Program-made: the position numbers and the translations under genes
The notes under the pieces: generated by a model
What the model was told of the DNA's origin: nothing
The model's database searches: none
What the model saw: only the letters and a program-made list of their open reading frames with translations
Origin: SAR202 cluster bacterium
GTDB lineage: Bacteria > Chloroflexota > Dehalococcoidia > SAR202 > CAJWER01
NCBI GenBank assembly: GCA_030740335.1
Contig: JASLXL010000047.1
Span: forward strand, 1 to 15,791
DNA length: 15,791 nucleotides
Reading direction: 5' to 3'
Shown here: piece by piece, positions 1 through 8,203 of the stretch
How the letters are laid out: each line of letters begins with the position of its first letter
How positions within the stretch are numbered: position 1 is the first letter of the stretch

Positions 1-1130
1 ATCACGCGGAATTCGGCCAATTCAAGGTATAGAGTTGCCGCCTCTCGAACCACCTCCCTTAGCTCGGCATCCCCTAGCTCTTCCAACACGAGCCGCCCCA
101 GATCCTGCTCAACCAAAAGACTGTTCAGATCCTTGCTAACGCCAGGTTCTCCCAACTCACGCACCAGATCGTCTAGCTTCTCTTTGATCTCCACCTCAAG
201 CGTCTCATCAGACTGTTTCTTTTCGAGGACCTCAAGTACGCTCGGAGAGTTGAATAGATCCTTTAGCCGGTCCGCCACCGCCTGATCATTGAAGAGCGAT
301 CTCAGCTCCCTCGTGACATCTTCCGTGAGGACCTCACCATCCCTCTGGTCACCAAGGTTGGACACCAGAACGGAATTGACCTGACCCTCTCGACCAACCA
401 GCGCTTGCGCCCGCGCCAATGGCATCAACACAGTTGGGTCCACCCCGGCCAGACCGCCACGCCCTACGATGCCCGCCACGATCAACGTTTCCGTTCGGTT
501 CTCGAGGAAAATATCGAGAGCATCGCCCACATTGGCGTCCAGTTCGTCCTGCGCCTCAGTGCTCAGCAGCACCTCGCCGTCGGTCAGGTCAGCTATCCGA
601 GACACCCCGTCAACGGATGCAAAACCGCCGAAGCCATCTAGTTGCCCGGCGTCCAGTCCCACGAGCCTGGTCTGCCCCGAACTGAGCTTGGTCCTGACGT
701 CTCGCACGGCCACAGTCTCAGCGAGCTGGGGGGTCAGGCCGTCAATGTCTTGATTGTCCGCCATGGCATCTCGCAACTGATCGAAACGCTCTAGCGAAAA
801 ATACAAATTCGTGATCGAGTCCCCCTCATCAGCCCGCAGGGGAATTATTAGCTCGTCGACGAGGCCAAGGCCATTTACCGCCTCGTTCCGTATCGAGTAG
901 CTAAGGGTGTCGCCGGTGCCGAAAGCAGCAGCCATGATCACGGTACTCAGCATGACACCGATGATGATGAGGACGGTCTGCCCGCGCCGACGGGGGATAT
1001 TCCTAAGTCCCAGCTTCAAGATGATCTGGTTTCGCAACCCCAATACGATCACCACCGATATGGTAACCAGGAATGCTACTAGAAAGACGTACATGAGTAC
1101 GTCCATCGAGATACCGAAAATCTCTTCCAT
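1..1130 (-). CDS. ABC transporter permease, MacB/FtsX-like (partial, C-terminus beyond left edge)
   Basis: The reading frame is open from the ATG at 1130 down to base 1, giving the first 376 residues. Residues about 10-31 form a first membrane segment, followed by the motif LGLRNIPRRRGQT (about 40-52) and a second hydrophobic stretch (about 53-72). This is the typical start of MacB/LolC-type permeases, whose long extracytoplasmic domain follows (about 73-270). Residues about 275-376 are highly charged and look helical, with many Glu, Lys, Asp and Leu and no membrane segment; this is unusual for a plain MacB core domain and may be an insertion. The C-terminal FtsX membrane domain would lie outside the window. 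The start overlaps the stop of the upstream ATPase as TAATG, so translation is probably coupled. The likely role is an exporter or lipoprotein-release-type transporter in the cytoplasmic membrane; the substrate is unknown. Confidence 0.85.
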   Translation of the reverse strand, partial: MEEIFGISMDVLMYVFLVAFLVTISVVIVLGLRNQIILKLGLRNIPRRRGQTVLIIIGVMLSTVIMAAAFGTGDTLSYSIRNEAVNGLGLVDELIIPLRADEGDSITNLYFSLERFDQLRDAMADNQDIDGLTPQLAETVAVRDVRTKLSSGQTRLVGLDAGQLDGFGGFASVDGVSRIADLTDGEVLLSTEAQDELDANVGDALDIFLENRTETLIVAGIVGRGGLAGVDPTVLMPLARAQALVGREGQVNSVLVSNLGDQRDGEVLTEDVTRELRSLFNDQAVADRLKDLFNSPSVLEVLEKKQSDETLEVEIKEKLDDLVRELGEPGVSKDLNSLLVEQDLGRLVLEELGDAELREVVREAATLYLELAEFRV

Positions 1131-1855
1131 TAGGCGTCCGATCCCTTGCCCTGAGGCGATGCAACAGCGCCGAGACCGTCATCAACTACGAAACCATCAC
1201 GCATCCGTACGATGCGGTCGGCACGCCGGCCAACCTCCGGGGAGTGGGTAACGACAACGAATGTTTCGTTGTCGTCGGTGTTTATCTGAGCCATGAGGTC
1301 CATGATCTCCGAGGCAGTCTCGCTATCCAGGTCGCCGGTAGGCTCGTCAGCCCAGACGATGGCCGGCTTGTTCACCAGGGCCCGCGCTATGGTTACCCGC
1401 TGCCTCTGGCCGCCCGAAAGCTCGCCAGGAGTATGTTCAGACCAATCCGCAAGCCCGACCCGGTCGAGCATCTCCATCGACCTGCGCCGTGACTCGGATG
1501 ACCCTACACCCGATAGCAGCAGGGGTAGCTCAATGTTCTCCACCGCGCTCAGGACCGGCAGAAGATTGTAGAGTTGGAAGACGAACCCCATGCGGTGCGC
1601 CCGGTACTCGCTCCGGTCGTCGTCGGGTAAGTCATGGAGCACTATCCCGTCGATCAGCACCTGTCCCGCGTCGACTTCATCGAGGCCAGATAGGCAGTTG
1701 AGCAATGTGGTCTTCCCACACCCACTAGGCCCCATGATCGACACCATCTCGCCACGGCGCACCGAAAGATCCACCCCGCGCAGCGCGTGGACCTTCACCG
1801 TCCCCGTGTCATAGGTCTTTTCCACGCCCTTCGCAACTATGATGAGATCATCCAT
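1130..1855 (-). CDS. ABC transporter ATP-binding protein, LolD/MacB type
   Basis: A complete 241-residue nucleotide-binding subunit of the LolD/MacB/FtsE-like class. Visible motifs in order are Walker A GPSGCGKT (42-49), Q-loop FQLYNLLP with Gln94, signature LSGGQ (146-150), Walker B IVWADE (166-171), D-loop GDLD (174-177) and switch His204. The N-terminal K-T-Y and the LRGVDL segment before Walker A are typical of this class. It powers the permease encoded immediately downstream, which starts within its stop codon (TAATG). The length is normal for the family. The ATG at 1855 is preceded on the - strand by AGGAG about 11 bases upstream. The gene is transcribed away from the hydantoinase operon. 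The family call is secure; the exported substrate cannot be inferred. Confidence 0.97.
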   Translation of the reverse strand: MDDLIIVAKGVEKTYDTGTVKVHALRGVDLSVRRGEMVSIMGPSGCGKTTLLNCLSGLDEVDAGQVLIDGIVLHDLPDDDRSEYRAHRMGFVFQLYNLLPVLSAVENIELPLLLSGVGSSESRRRSMEMLDRVGLADWSEHTPGELSGGQRQRVTIARALVNKPAIVWADEPTGDLDSETASEIMDLMAQINTDDNETFVVVTHSPEVGRRADRIVRMRDGFVVDDGLGAVASPQGKGSDA

Positions 1856-2250
1856 GCTCGTATCAGTCTCCTAGTCATTGGTTTCGTCTGCACCTCGGAT
1901 CGCCCTGTCGGTAGTTCTTACCATCAATTAGACCCCTATCTCGTGCAATTCAAGAGTATCGCAGTCTATTATGTTCTTCCCGTAGCTTCGCCAAAATAGG
2001 GAATGCTAATGAACCTATATCAGTTTAAAGGACTATGCTCGGCTCGTTAGTTGTTGTCCCATCAGACGCTGAGTCCAACCAGTCTATGTTAACAAGCACA
2101 TTATCTAAACGCTGAGTATGCAGAACGTTACGGTCATCATTATGTAGTCAGCTCCATGAGCAGATTACCCTTGACAGTTCTAGGGCCCTTCCGTACGCTG
2201 CCCGCGTTGCCTCCCCATATCATCCAGCAGCCCACGAGGAAGTAAACCCC
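1856..2250. other. Divergent intergenic region between ABC exporter and hydantoinase operon
   Basis: This 395 bp gap is visibly more A+T-rich than the flanking genes and has no convincing coding frame. It must hold promoters for both directions. For the rightward unit there is an exact TTGACA (2171-2176; separate entry). For the leftward unit only a weak candidate is seen: CATAAT on the - strand (complement of 1968-1973, five of six consensus matches) without a strong -35. No clear operator palindrome and none of the repeats seen in later gaps were found. Confidence 0.6.
2171..2199 (+). promoter_or_regulatory. Candidate sigma-70-type promoter of the hydantoinase operon
   Basis: An exact -35 TTGACA (2171-2176) is followed after 17 bp by TACGCT (2194-2199), which matches the -10 consensus at only three positions. 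The site lies 51 bp before the hyuA start, leaving room for a short leader and the ribosome site GAGGAAG at 2236-2242. The perfect -35 and ideal spacing support it; the weak -10 suggests either an activator-dependent promoter or a chance match. Confidence 0.45.
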
Positions 2251-4353
2251 ATGCCATCCAGCGCCCAGGGCCTATACCGCCTAGGTGTCGACATCGGCGG
2301 CACCTTCACCGACGTAGTCCTCGTTTCACCCAACGGCGAGTACTGGACCAAGAAGGTCTCCTCTACCCCCGGCGACTACGCCCTCGGCATACTTGAGGGG
2401 GTTAGCCAGCTGCTATCGGAACTTGGACTCGTCGGCGAATCCATCGACGAGATCATCCACGGCACGACTGTAGCCAGCAACACGGTCCTCGAGAACAAGG
2501 GCGCGAAAACCGCGCTGATCACTACCTTGGGCTTCCGGGATGTCCTGGAGCTTCGGCGGCTCCGCATCCCCCACCTCTACAGCCTGTTCTACCAACCGCC
2601 GAATCCACTGGCAGAGCGCCGGCTCCGCCTTGAGGTCAAGGAACGGATCGGCGCGGATGGCGAGGTCGTTACCCCTCTCGACGAGGACACCATCTACTCA
2701 GCGATCGAGCGAATCAAGGAGGACGGCGCCGAGTCAGTAGCGGTGTGCTTCATCCACTCCTACCGCAACCCCGATCACGAGCGACGTGTCGGAGAGATCC
2801 TACGCCAGAGGCTTCCTGGTGTATTCACTTCGCTATCGATAGACGTGCTTAGCGAGATCCGTGAGTACGAGAGGACCAGCACAACAGTCGTAAATGCGTA
2901 CCTGGGCCCGATCGTCAAAGGCTACATAAACTCGCTGCTCCTCCAGCTACGGGAGTCCGGTATCGCCGCGCCCGTGCGGATCATGCAGTCCAACGGCGGT
3001 GTCATGTCCGCGACAAAGGCCGCGGAGGCACCGGTCCACATTGTAGAGTCCGGGCCCGCCGCCGGGGTCGTCGCCGCCGATCAGGTCGGGAAACGTAGCG
3101 GCGAGACCAACATCATCAGCTTCGACATGGGCGGTACCACCGCCAAGGCGTCGCTGATTGAAGACGGACAATTATCCTGGACAACCGAGCACGAGATCGG
3201 CGCAGGTATTTCGCTATCCAGCCGCCTGGTCAAAGGCGGGGGGCACTCGGTCAAGGTGCCGGTTGTAGACCTTGCCGAGGTCGGCGCGGGCGGAGGCAGC
3301 ATCGTCTGGATCGATCGCGGCGGCGCCCTCAAGGTCGGACCACAGAGCGCGGGGGCCATGCCCGGCCCCGTCTGCTACGGTACCGGCGGCGAGGAACCAA
3401 CCGTCACGGACGCCAATGTCGTCCTGGGCTACATCAGCCCTGAAAAGCTGGCTGGTGGTGCGGTCGAGGTAAAGTCAGAGCTAGCCGAGGTGGTCTTGCA
3501 ACAAAAGGTCGCCGAACCACTGGGGAGCGATTTACTAGAGACAGCCTACGGTATCCACATCGTAGCGAACGCCACGATGATGAGGGCCATCAGGGCCGTG
3601 TCCACCTACCGGGGCCGCGACCCCAGAGACTTTGCACTACTGGCGTTCGGCGGCTCCGGGCCAGTGCACGCCGCGGGAATCGCCAGAGATCTGGGCATCC
3701 GGCGCGTGATCGTGCCCCCTGCGCCGGGGCTACTCTCTGCCGTCGGGCTGTTGGAGGCCTTGCCTGAATACCACTTCGTACAGACGTTCTTCAGTCGCGC
3801 CTCGGAGGTAGGCCCCGACGCGCTCGGCAATGCCTATAAAGTGCTGGAGTCGAGAGCCATCGAGGCGTTGAAATCCGAAGGCTACGATGATGCGGACATC
3901 GAACTCCGCCGCTCCGCTGACCTGCGGTACGTCGGGCAGGCATACGAACTGACCGTCGACGCACCCGGAGGCAGGCTCACCGGCGCCGAAGTAGCCTCGC
4001 TAGTGGCGATTTTCCACGACGAGCACGAGAGGACCTACGGACACAAGGCCCCCGACGAGCCCGTCGAAATCGTGAACCTCAGATCCGCAGCCCGTGGGAA
4101 AACAGACCTGACCCGGCCCGCACAACCCGCGACCGGCGGCGCTGAATCTCGCAGCCTGAGCCGCAATGCCTACTTCGGGCCCGACCACGGCCGGATGCAG
4201 ACCCAGGTCCTATCCAGGCCTAACCTCAACACTGTACCTCGACAGGGGCCCATAATCATCGACGAGTACGACGCGACCGTGGTGGTACCACCCGACTGCG
4301 CCGCATCGCTAGACCAGTGGAACAACATCATCATCGACGTGGTTTCGAAGTAG
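2251..4353 (+). CDS. hyuA: Hydantoinase/oxoprolinase family protein, HyuA subunit
   Basis: A 700-residue HyuA-type subunit of the ATP-dependent hydantoinase/oxoprolinase/acetone-carboxylase superfamily. The sugar-kinase-like phosphate loops are clear: GVDIGGTFTD (12-21) and FDMGGTTAK (291-299). Other family blocks are HGTTVASNTVLE (70-81), REYERTSTTVVNAYL (204-218), QSNGGVMS (246-253), ESGPAAGV (266-273), EVGAGGGSI (343-351), GPVCYG (372-377) and FGGSGPVHA (466-474). The family activates a cyclic amide or ketone by ATP-driven phosphorylation, and HyuB then completes ring hydrolysis or carboxylation. HyuA length is normal, and it is not fused to HyuB as in the roughly 1,280-residue eukaryotic 5-oxoprolinase. 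The ATG start is supported by GAGGAAG 8 bp upstream. It heads an operon with hyuB (28 bp gap) and an amidohydrolase. N-methylhydantoin, hydantoin, oxoproline or lactam are all possible substrates. Confidence 0.95.
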   Translation: MPSSAQGLYRLGVDIGGTFTDVVLVSPNGEYWTKKVSSTPGDYALGILEGVSQLLSELGLVGESIDEIIHGTTVASNTVLENKGAKTALITTLGFRDVLELRRLRIPHLYSLFYQPPNPLAERRLRLEVKERIGADGEVVTPLDEDTIYSAIERIKEDGAESVAVCFIHSYRNPDHERRVGEILRQRLPGVFTSLSIDVLSEIREYERTSTTVVNAYLGPIVKGYINSLLLQLRESGIAAPVRIMQSNGGVMSATKAAEAPVHIVESGPAAGVVAADQVGKRSGETNIISFDMGGTTAKASLIEDGQLSWTTEHEIGAGISLSSRLVKGGGHSVKVPVVDLAEVGAGGGSIVWIDRGGALKVGPQSAGAMPGPVCYGTGGEEPTVTDANVVLGYISPEKLAGGAVEVKSELAEVVLQQKVAEPLGSDLLETAYGIHIVANATMMRAIRAVSTYRGRDPRDFALLAFGGSGPVHAAGIARDLGIRRVIVPPAPGLLSAVGLLEALPEYHFVQTFFSRASEVGPDALGNAYKVLESRAIEALKSEGYDDADIELRRSADLRYVGQAYELTVDAPGGRLTGAEVASLVAIFHDEHERTYGHKAPDEPVEIVNLRSAARGKTDLTRPAQPATGGAESRSLSRNAYFGPDHGRMQTQVLSRPNLNTVPRQGPIIIDEYDATVVVPPDCAASLDQWNNIIIDVVSK

Positions 4354-4381
4354 CAAGCGAAAGTACACACAACCCTACGAT

Positions 4382-6112
4382 ATGCTTCCCAAAGACATCG
4401 ACCCCATCACCTTCGAGGTCATACGCAACGCCTTCGACTCCCTCGTGGACGAGATGGCGCTTACGGTCATGAGGACGGCCCAGTCCGGAGTTGTCAAAGA
4501 CGCCATGGACTACGCGACGGTGTTCTGCGATCGCGAAGGCAGGATTATCGCTCAGGGAGTGACCGTTGTACTGATGGCCAACGTGTTCCCGGACGCTATG
4601 ACTGCGGTGCTCGACCGATATGCCGACGACATCAACCCAGGAGACGTCTTCATCGCCAACGACCCTTATGGCTCGGGTGGCAGCCACCTACCCGACGTAT
4701 ACATCATGCGGCCAATCTTCATCGACGAACAGTTGGAGGGCTTCTCAGGGGTCACAGCCCACCAGGCCGACATCGGAGGGCTGGTCCCCGGCAGCAACTC
4801 GACCAACTCCACCGAGATCTACCAGGAGGGGCTACGCATCCCGACCGTGAAGCTCTACGAGAGGGGTGTGCCAAGCGAGACGATGTTCGACCTCATCGAG
4901 CACAACGTTCGGGTGCCCAAGACGGTCCTCGGCGACATGAGAGCCCAGATTGCAGCGACCGCCGTGGGCGAACGAGGGTATCGACTGCTCGCCGAACACT
5001 ATGGAAAAAAGGAGCTCAGCCGGTACACCGACACAATCCTGGAGTACAGCGAATCAATGGTTCGCGCCGAGATACACGATCTCCCCGACGGCACCTACCG
5101 TTTCGAGGACCACATCGACGGCGACAGCATCGAGTCGGGGACAGTCATAGTGAGGGTCGCAGTGACCGTGGCCGGTGACGGCGTAATCGTGGACTTCGAG
5201 GGCAGCTCGCCACAGGCCAAGGCCGGCATCAACTCTGTCCTCACCTTCACCAAATCGGCCACCTTCGGGGCCATTCGCATGGTCATCGATCCCACCATTC
5301 CCAACTCCGCGGGCTGCTACCTCCCGATTGAGGTCCGCGCCCCCCTGGGCAGCGTCGTGAATCCCCGGCTGCCGGGCGCCGTCGGAGCCCGCGGCGTAAC
5401 CGGCTACCGCATCGTGGACTCGGTCCTGGGGGCGCTGTCGCAGGCCGTCCCCAACCGGGTACCGGCCGAGGGCGAAGGCGGTAATACCATCATCAGCATC
5501 GGCGGCTACGATGAACACTTCGAGCCTTTTGCCTTCGTAGACTTATTTGCCGGGGCGCGAGGCGGCGGTCCTCTCGCCGACGGCGTAGAAGGCGTCTCCC
5601 ACCCCACAGTCAATATCTCGAATACCCCGGTGGAGATCGCCGAGGTCGAACTACCGGTTCGCTTCGAACGCTACTCTATCGAGCAGAACACCGGCGGACC
5701 CGGCAAACACCGCGGGGCGCTCGCACAGGTCCGACAAGTCAAATCTCTTGCCCATAATGCGATCCTCCAGATCAGATCCGACAAGCGCAAGTATCCGCCC
5801 TACGGACTGCACGGCGGAAAGCCTGGTTCGCCATCTTGGAACATCCTGAACCCCGGCGACGGAGAAACTGTGCTGCCGACGATGGGCACCACCGAGCTGA
5901 AGTGTGGTGACGTGATCCGACACGTCATGGCCGGCGGTGGAGGCTGGGGCGATCCGCTGGAGCGCGACCCCAAGGCGGTGGAAGCCGACATTCGCGACGA
6001 GAAAGTAACCATCGACCACGCCCTCGCACAATACGGAACGGTCATCGACCCCGCAACCTTGCGCGCAGACCTCTCTGCAACTGCAACGGAGCGGCAAAAA
6101 CTCCAGATCTGA
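4382..6112 (+). CDS. hyuB: Hydantoinase B family protein, HyuB subunit, copy 1
   Basis: A 576-residue HyuB-type subunit, normal length, partner of the HyuA encoded 28 bp upstream. It opens with DIDPITFEVIRNAFDSLVDE, the standard HyuB N-terminus. The probable metal-site blocks are AMDYATVFCD (41-50, Asp43), NDPYGSGGSHLPDV (93-106, His102 and Asp105) and AHQADIGG (126-133, His127 and Asp130). Later family blocks are AGINSVLTFTKSA (281-293), GARGVTGYR (335-343), EGEGGNT (363-369), SDKRKYPPYGLHGG (466-479) and GGGGWGDPLERDP (518-530). With HyuA it should open a cyclic amide in an ATP-dependent way. No purine-rich ribosome site is visible in the 28 bp before the ATG, so expression may depend on coupling to hyuA. 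It is clearly related to the second HyuB at 8204-9955. Confidence 0.95.
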   Translation: MLPKDIDPITFEVIRNAFDSLVDEMALTVMRTAQSGVVKDAMDYATVFCDREGRIIAQGVTVVLMANVFPDAMTAVLDRYADDINPGDVFIANDPYGSGGSHLPDVYIMRPIFIDEQLEGFSGVTAHQADIGGLVPGSNSTNSTEIYQEGLRIPTVKLYERGVPSETMFDLIEHNVRVPKTVLGDMRAQIAATAVGERGYRLLAEHYGKKELSRYTDTILEYSESMVRAEIHDLPDGTYRFEDHIDGDSIESGTVIVRVAVTVAGDGVIVDFEGSSPQAKAGINSVLTFTKSATFGAIRMVIDPTIPNSAGCYLPIEVRAPLGSVVNPRLPGAVGARGVTGYRIVDSVLGALSQAVPNRVPAEGEGGNTIISIGGYDEHFEPFAFVDLFAGARGGGPLADGVEGVSHPTVNISNTPVEIAEVELPVRFERYSIEQNTGGPGKHRGALAQVRQVKSLAHNAILQIRSDKRKYPPYGLHGGKPGSPSWNILNPGDGETVLPTMGTTELKCGDVIRHVMAGGGGWGDPLERDPKAVEADIRDEKVTIDHALAQYGTVIDPATLRADLSATATERQKLQI

Positions 6113-6130
6113 GTGCAATCCACAAAAGTC

Positions 6131-6138
6131 AGAGGTGA
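6131..6138 (+). promoter_or_regulatory. Ribosome binding site deciding the amidohydrolase start
   Basis: AGAGGTGA lies 7 bp before a GTG at 6146. It selects that codon over the in-frame GTG at 6113, which directly follows the hyuB stop and would add 11 residues with no family match. Starting at 6146 the protein begins MLDIVVRGGTVVDGTG, the usual amidohydrolase N-terminus. Confidence 0.75.
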
Positions 6139-6145
6139 CCATACC

Positions 6146-7726
6146 GTGCTAGACATTGTCGTCCGTGGCGGAACGGTCGTCGACGGCACCGGATCACCCG
6201 GCATTCGGGCCGACATCGGCATCACCGGCGACCAGATCACGGCCATCGGCGATCTTGCCAATGCAGAGAACCGCAGTACTCTCGACGCGACAGGCATGGT
6301 CGTCGCACCTGGTTTCATCGACATCCACAGCCATTCCGACTTCACCCTCCTGGTCGACCCTCGCGCCCAGAGCGCAATTGCCCAGGGCGTGACCACGGAG
6401 GTCATCGGCAACTGCGGCCACGGCTGCGCCCCCCTCACGGACCCACAGCGCTATTGGGGTAATATCTACGGCCACGTCCCCGGCTTTCCCACCGAGTGGC
6501 GGACCACAGCAGAGTATCTGGAGCGCATGGATGAAGGCCATCCGGCCGTGAATATCGCCGCCCTCGTCCCCAACGGCAACCTGCGCCTGGCGTCTGTCGT
6601 AGACCCCGGCAAACCGGCTAACCCTCGCGAGGTCGCCACTATGGTCCGCCATCTAGAAGAGGGCATGGACGCTGGCGCATTCGGATACTCCACCGGCCTC
6701 GAGTACGATGCCGAGCGCGCGAGTCCAGAGGGGGAGACCGCCACCCTATGCCGCGTGGTCGCGCGGGCGAATGGCCTCTATGCAACCCACACCCGGAACA
6801 AGGAAGTGCGTGCAATCGAAGCCGTCGAGGAAGGTCTACGGGTGGCCAAGGCGTCAGGCGTGCGCATTCAGGTGTCCCACATCATCCCTCGCCGAGGAGG
6901 CCCACCAAACGCACTGGACAGGGTGATGGACGCAGTTGAATCGGCACATTCCACTGGTATCGACGCCGCCTTCGACGCCCATACACGATTCCATGGCATC
7001 ACCAACCTTAGCGCCGCCCTCCCTGCAGACGCGCTTCTGGGCGGCCCCGATCAGGTTCGCGCTAGACTCACCGACCCAGCGTTTCGTAACAAGATGCGAG
7101 GTTACGAAAGCCTGATCTCCAGTTTCGCCATTGGTGGCTGGGACCGCGTGTATCTGTTCAAGAGCGATCAGTTTTCGGAGCAAGTGGGCAAGAGCTTTGA
7201 GGAGCTTGCACCGACAGGCGGGGACGCATTCGACGCAATCCTCGACACGCTAGCCGCAGAGGCCGACGACCCCCATGCCCCGATGTGCATCTGCCACTCC
7301 TATGAGGAAGAGGAGCTGAGGCGCACGTTTCGCCATCCCCTCTGCACCGTAGGCTCCGACGCCACAGCCCTAGCAGTCGACGGACCCCTGGCGGGCAAGG
7401 AATTCCTGGGCGCCTTCACCTGGGCTGCCTGGTTCTACCGACGCATGGTGCGCGAAACAGGCGACTTGACGATCGAGGAGGCCATCAAGAAACTGGCCGC
7501 GGCACCCGCCGACCGGCTCGGACTCTCCAACCGAGGCCGCATCCGGGAACACGCGTGTGCCGATCTGGCCGTCTTCGACCCACAGCGATTCGGCGAGCGG
7601 GGCACCCTATACCACCCGAACCAACTCGCCGAGGGTATGTCCCACGTGGTGGTAAACGGCGTGGTGTCACTGATAGACGGCACCCCAACGGGCGACCGCG
7701 GCGGCCGCGTCCTGCGACGACAATAA
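6146..7726 (+). CDS. Amidohydrolase, N-acyl-D-amino-acid deacylase (D-aminoacylase) family
   Basis: A 526-residue metal-dependent hydrolase, reading from the GTG at 6146. The N-terminal small domain (RGGTVVDGTG) leads into IDIHSHSD, whose His61 and His63 are metal ligands. Further expected ligands of the D-aminoacylase family are present: Cys90 in GNCGHG, His215 in ATHTRN, His245 in QVSHI and Asp405 in GSDATA. The C-terminal NRGRIREHACADLAVFDP block returns to the small domain. Known relatives remove the acyl group from N-acyl-D-amino acids using zinc; dihydroorotase or dihydropyrimidinase would lack the Cys ligand. No signal peptide is seen, so the enzyme is cytoplasmic. It lies 33 bp after hyuB, in the same operon, so it could act on the ring-opened product of HyuAB; an N-carbamoyl substrate is possible but unproven. 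Confidence 0.9.
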   Translation: MLDIVVRGGTVVDGTGSPGIRADIGITGDQITAIGDLANAENRSTLDATGMVVAPGFIDIHSHSDFTLLVDPRAQSAIAQGVTTEVIGNCGHGCAPLTDPQRYWGNIYGHVPGFPTEWRTTAEYLERMDEGHPAVNIAALVPNGNLRLASVVDPGKPANPREVATMVRHLEEGMDAGAFGYSTGLEYDAERASPEGETATLCRVVARANGLYATHTRNKEVRAIEAVEEGLRVAKASGVRIQVSHIIPRRGGPPNALDRVMDAVESAHSTGIDAAFDAHTRFHGITNLSAALPADALLGGPDQVRARLTDPAFRNKMRGYESLISSFAIGGWDRVYLFKSDQFSEQVGKSFEELAPTGGDAFDAILDTLAAEADDPHAPMCICHSYEEEELRRTFRHPLCTVGSDATALAVDGPLAGKEFLGAFTWAAWFYRRMVRETGDLTIEEAIKKLAAAPADRLGLSNRGRIREHACADLAVFDPQRFGERGTLYHPNQLAEGMSHVVVNGVVSLIDGTPTGDRGGRVLRRQ

Positions 7727-7731
7727 CATGT

Positions 7732-7791
7732 AGACCTCGCCTCCTCATACCCGTCGCTGCCGCTCAGGGTGAGATGGGAGTGTCGAGGTCT
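7732..7791 (+). terminator. Long hairpin downstream of the amidohydrolase (possible transcription end)
   Basis: AGACCTCG (7732-7739) pairs perfectly with CGAGGTCT (7784-7791). Inside, CTCCTCATACCC (7741-7752) pairs imperfectly with GGGTGAGATGGGAG (7767-7780). It starts 5 bp after the stop codon, so it could protect the 3' end or terminate transcription. No T-run follows, so it is not a classical intrinsic terminator and may instead be a degraded repeat. Confidence 0.4.
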
Positions 7792-7820
7792 TCCATGGAG
7801 ACACACAGAACACGTGGCCC

Positions 7821-7859
7821 CCACCCAGATGCTTTGTCGAGAACCTTTTCAGCATGACA
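7821..7859 (+). repeat. Half-copy of CAGCATGACA palindromic repeat
   Basis: The segment ends in TCAGCATGACA (7849-7859), identical to 10072-10082. The preceding bases CACCC..AT.CTT.GTCG also align with 10044-10061. It corresponds to the right half of the palindromic element at 9968-10082; the left half is not recognisable here. Confidence 0.55.
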
Positions 7860-7944
7860 TAAGCTTTGGGGAGTTCGGACTAAGATCCACCAATGAAGCC
7901 GGTGGTCCGACAGGCTGACCATGAGCAGAAATCACCCAACCCCG

Positions 7945-7971
7945 CTCACCCTGAGCTCCGCCGAAGGGTCC
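7945..7971 (+). repeat. CACCCTGAGC...GAAGGGTC palindromic repeat
   Basis: CTCACCCTGAGC (7945-7956) is the exact reverse complement of 7762-7773. The unit itself can fold through ACCCT (7948-7952) and AGGGT (7965-7969). A related but diverged copy, CCTGAGTCTGCGGAAGGGCC, is at 10150-10169 inside the second double-hairpin element. Confidence 0.5.
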
Positions 7972-7997
7972 TCCCTTTTCAATATTGGGATCCTGGG

Positions 7998-8076
7998 GGT
8001 GTGCAGAGTGGCACAGCCCTTTGCCGGGTGTGAGGGTGTCCCTCACCTTCACAAGTGATTTTTTTCTTTTTTCTTC
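7998..8076 (+). repeat. Double-hairpin element with pyrimidine tail, copy A
   Basis: It begins GGGTGTGCAGAG. Hairpin 1 pairs GCAGAG with the CTTTGC side (8002-8024) with one bulged T and one G-T pair. Hairpin 2 is perfect: GTGAGGG (8030-8036), loop TGT, CCCTCAC (8040-8046). About 12 bp later a tract of seven T, then CTTTTTTCTTC follows. It lies between the amidohydrolase and the second hyuB, ending 127 bp before the latter. It is related to copies B, C and D. It could be a terminator-like or mobile element. Confidence 0.75.
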
Positions 8077-8203
8077 GGAAAGGAAGGATCGATGGGCACA
8101 TAAAGTTCCTCGACCCGCCCACTCTCTTCCAATTACAGATGAACGCTAGACCCGCAGCCCGTCTCGGAGTAAAATCGGGGCCGTCAGCCGCGAAGGAACA
8201 AAA

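Larger units (their letters stand above)
7727..8203. other. 477 bp repeat-rich intergenic region before the second hyuB
   Basis: No convincing gene is present. The gap is built of structured repeats: a long hairpin just after the amidohydrolase stop (7732-7791), a CAGCATGACA-type repeat half (7821-7859), a CACCCTGAGC hairpin (7948-7969) and a double-hairpin element with a pyrimidine tail (7998-8076). The 12 bases at 7762-7773 (GCTCAGGGTGAG) recur exactly as the reverse complement at 7945-7956, so 7746-7971 may be one degraded element with inverted ends. No clear promoter for the following gene was seen. Confidence 0.7.

Noticed and set aside
2251..6112. 5-oxoprolinase or acetone/acetophenone carboxylase as a specific name for HyuAB
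   Set aside because: Family motifs are shared by all these enzymes; the subunits are not fused and no additional carboxylase subunit is present, so a substrate-specific name is not supported.
6113..6145. Longer amidohydrolase start at the GTG directly after the hyuB stop
   Set aside because: The 11 extra residues match no family N-terminus, while AGAGGTGA sits at ideal distance before the GTG at 6146.
5651..6438. Long open frames on the - strand (5651-6142 and 5800-6438)
   Set aside because: They lie fully opposite hyuB and the amidohydrolase, which have clear family motifs; the antisense proteins show no recognisable domain and are typical high-G+C shadows.
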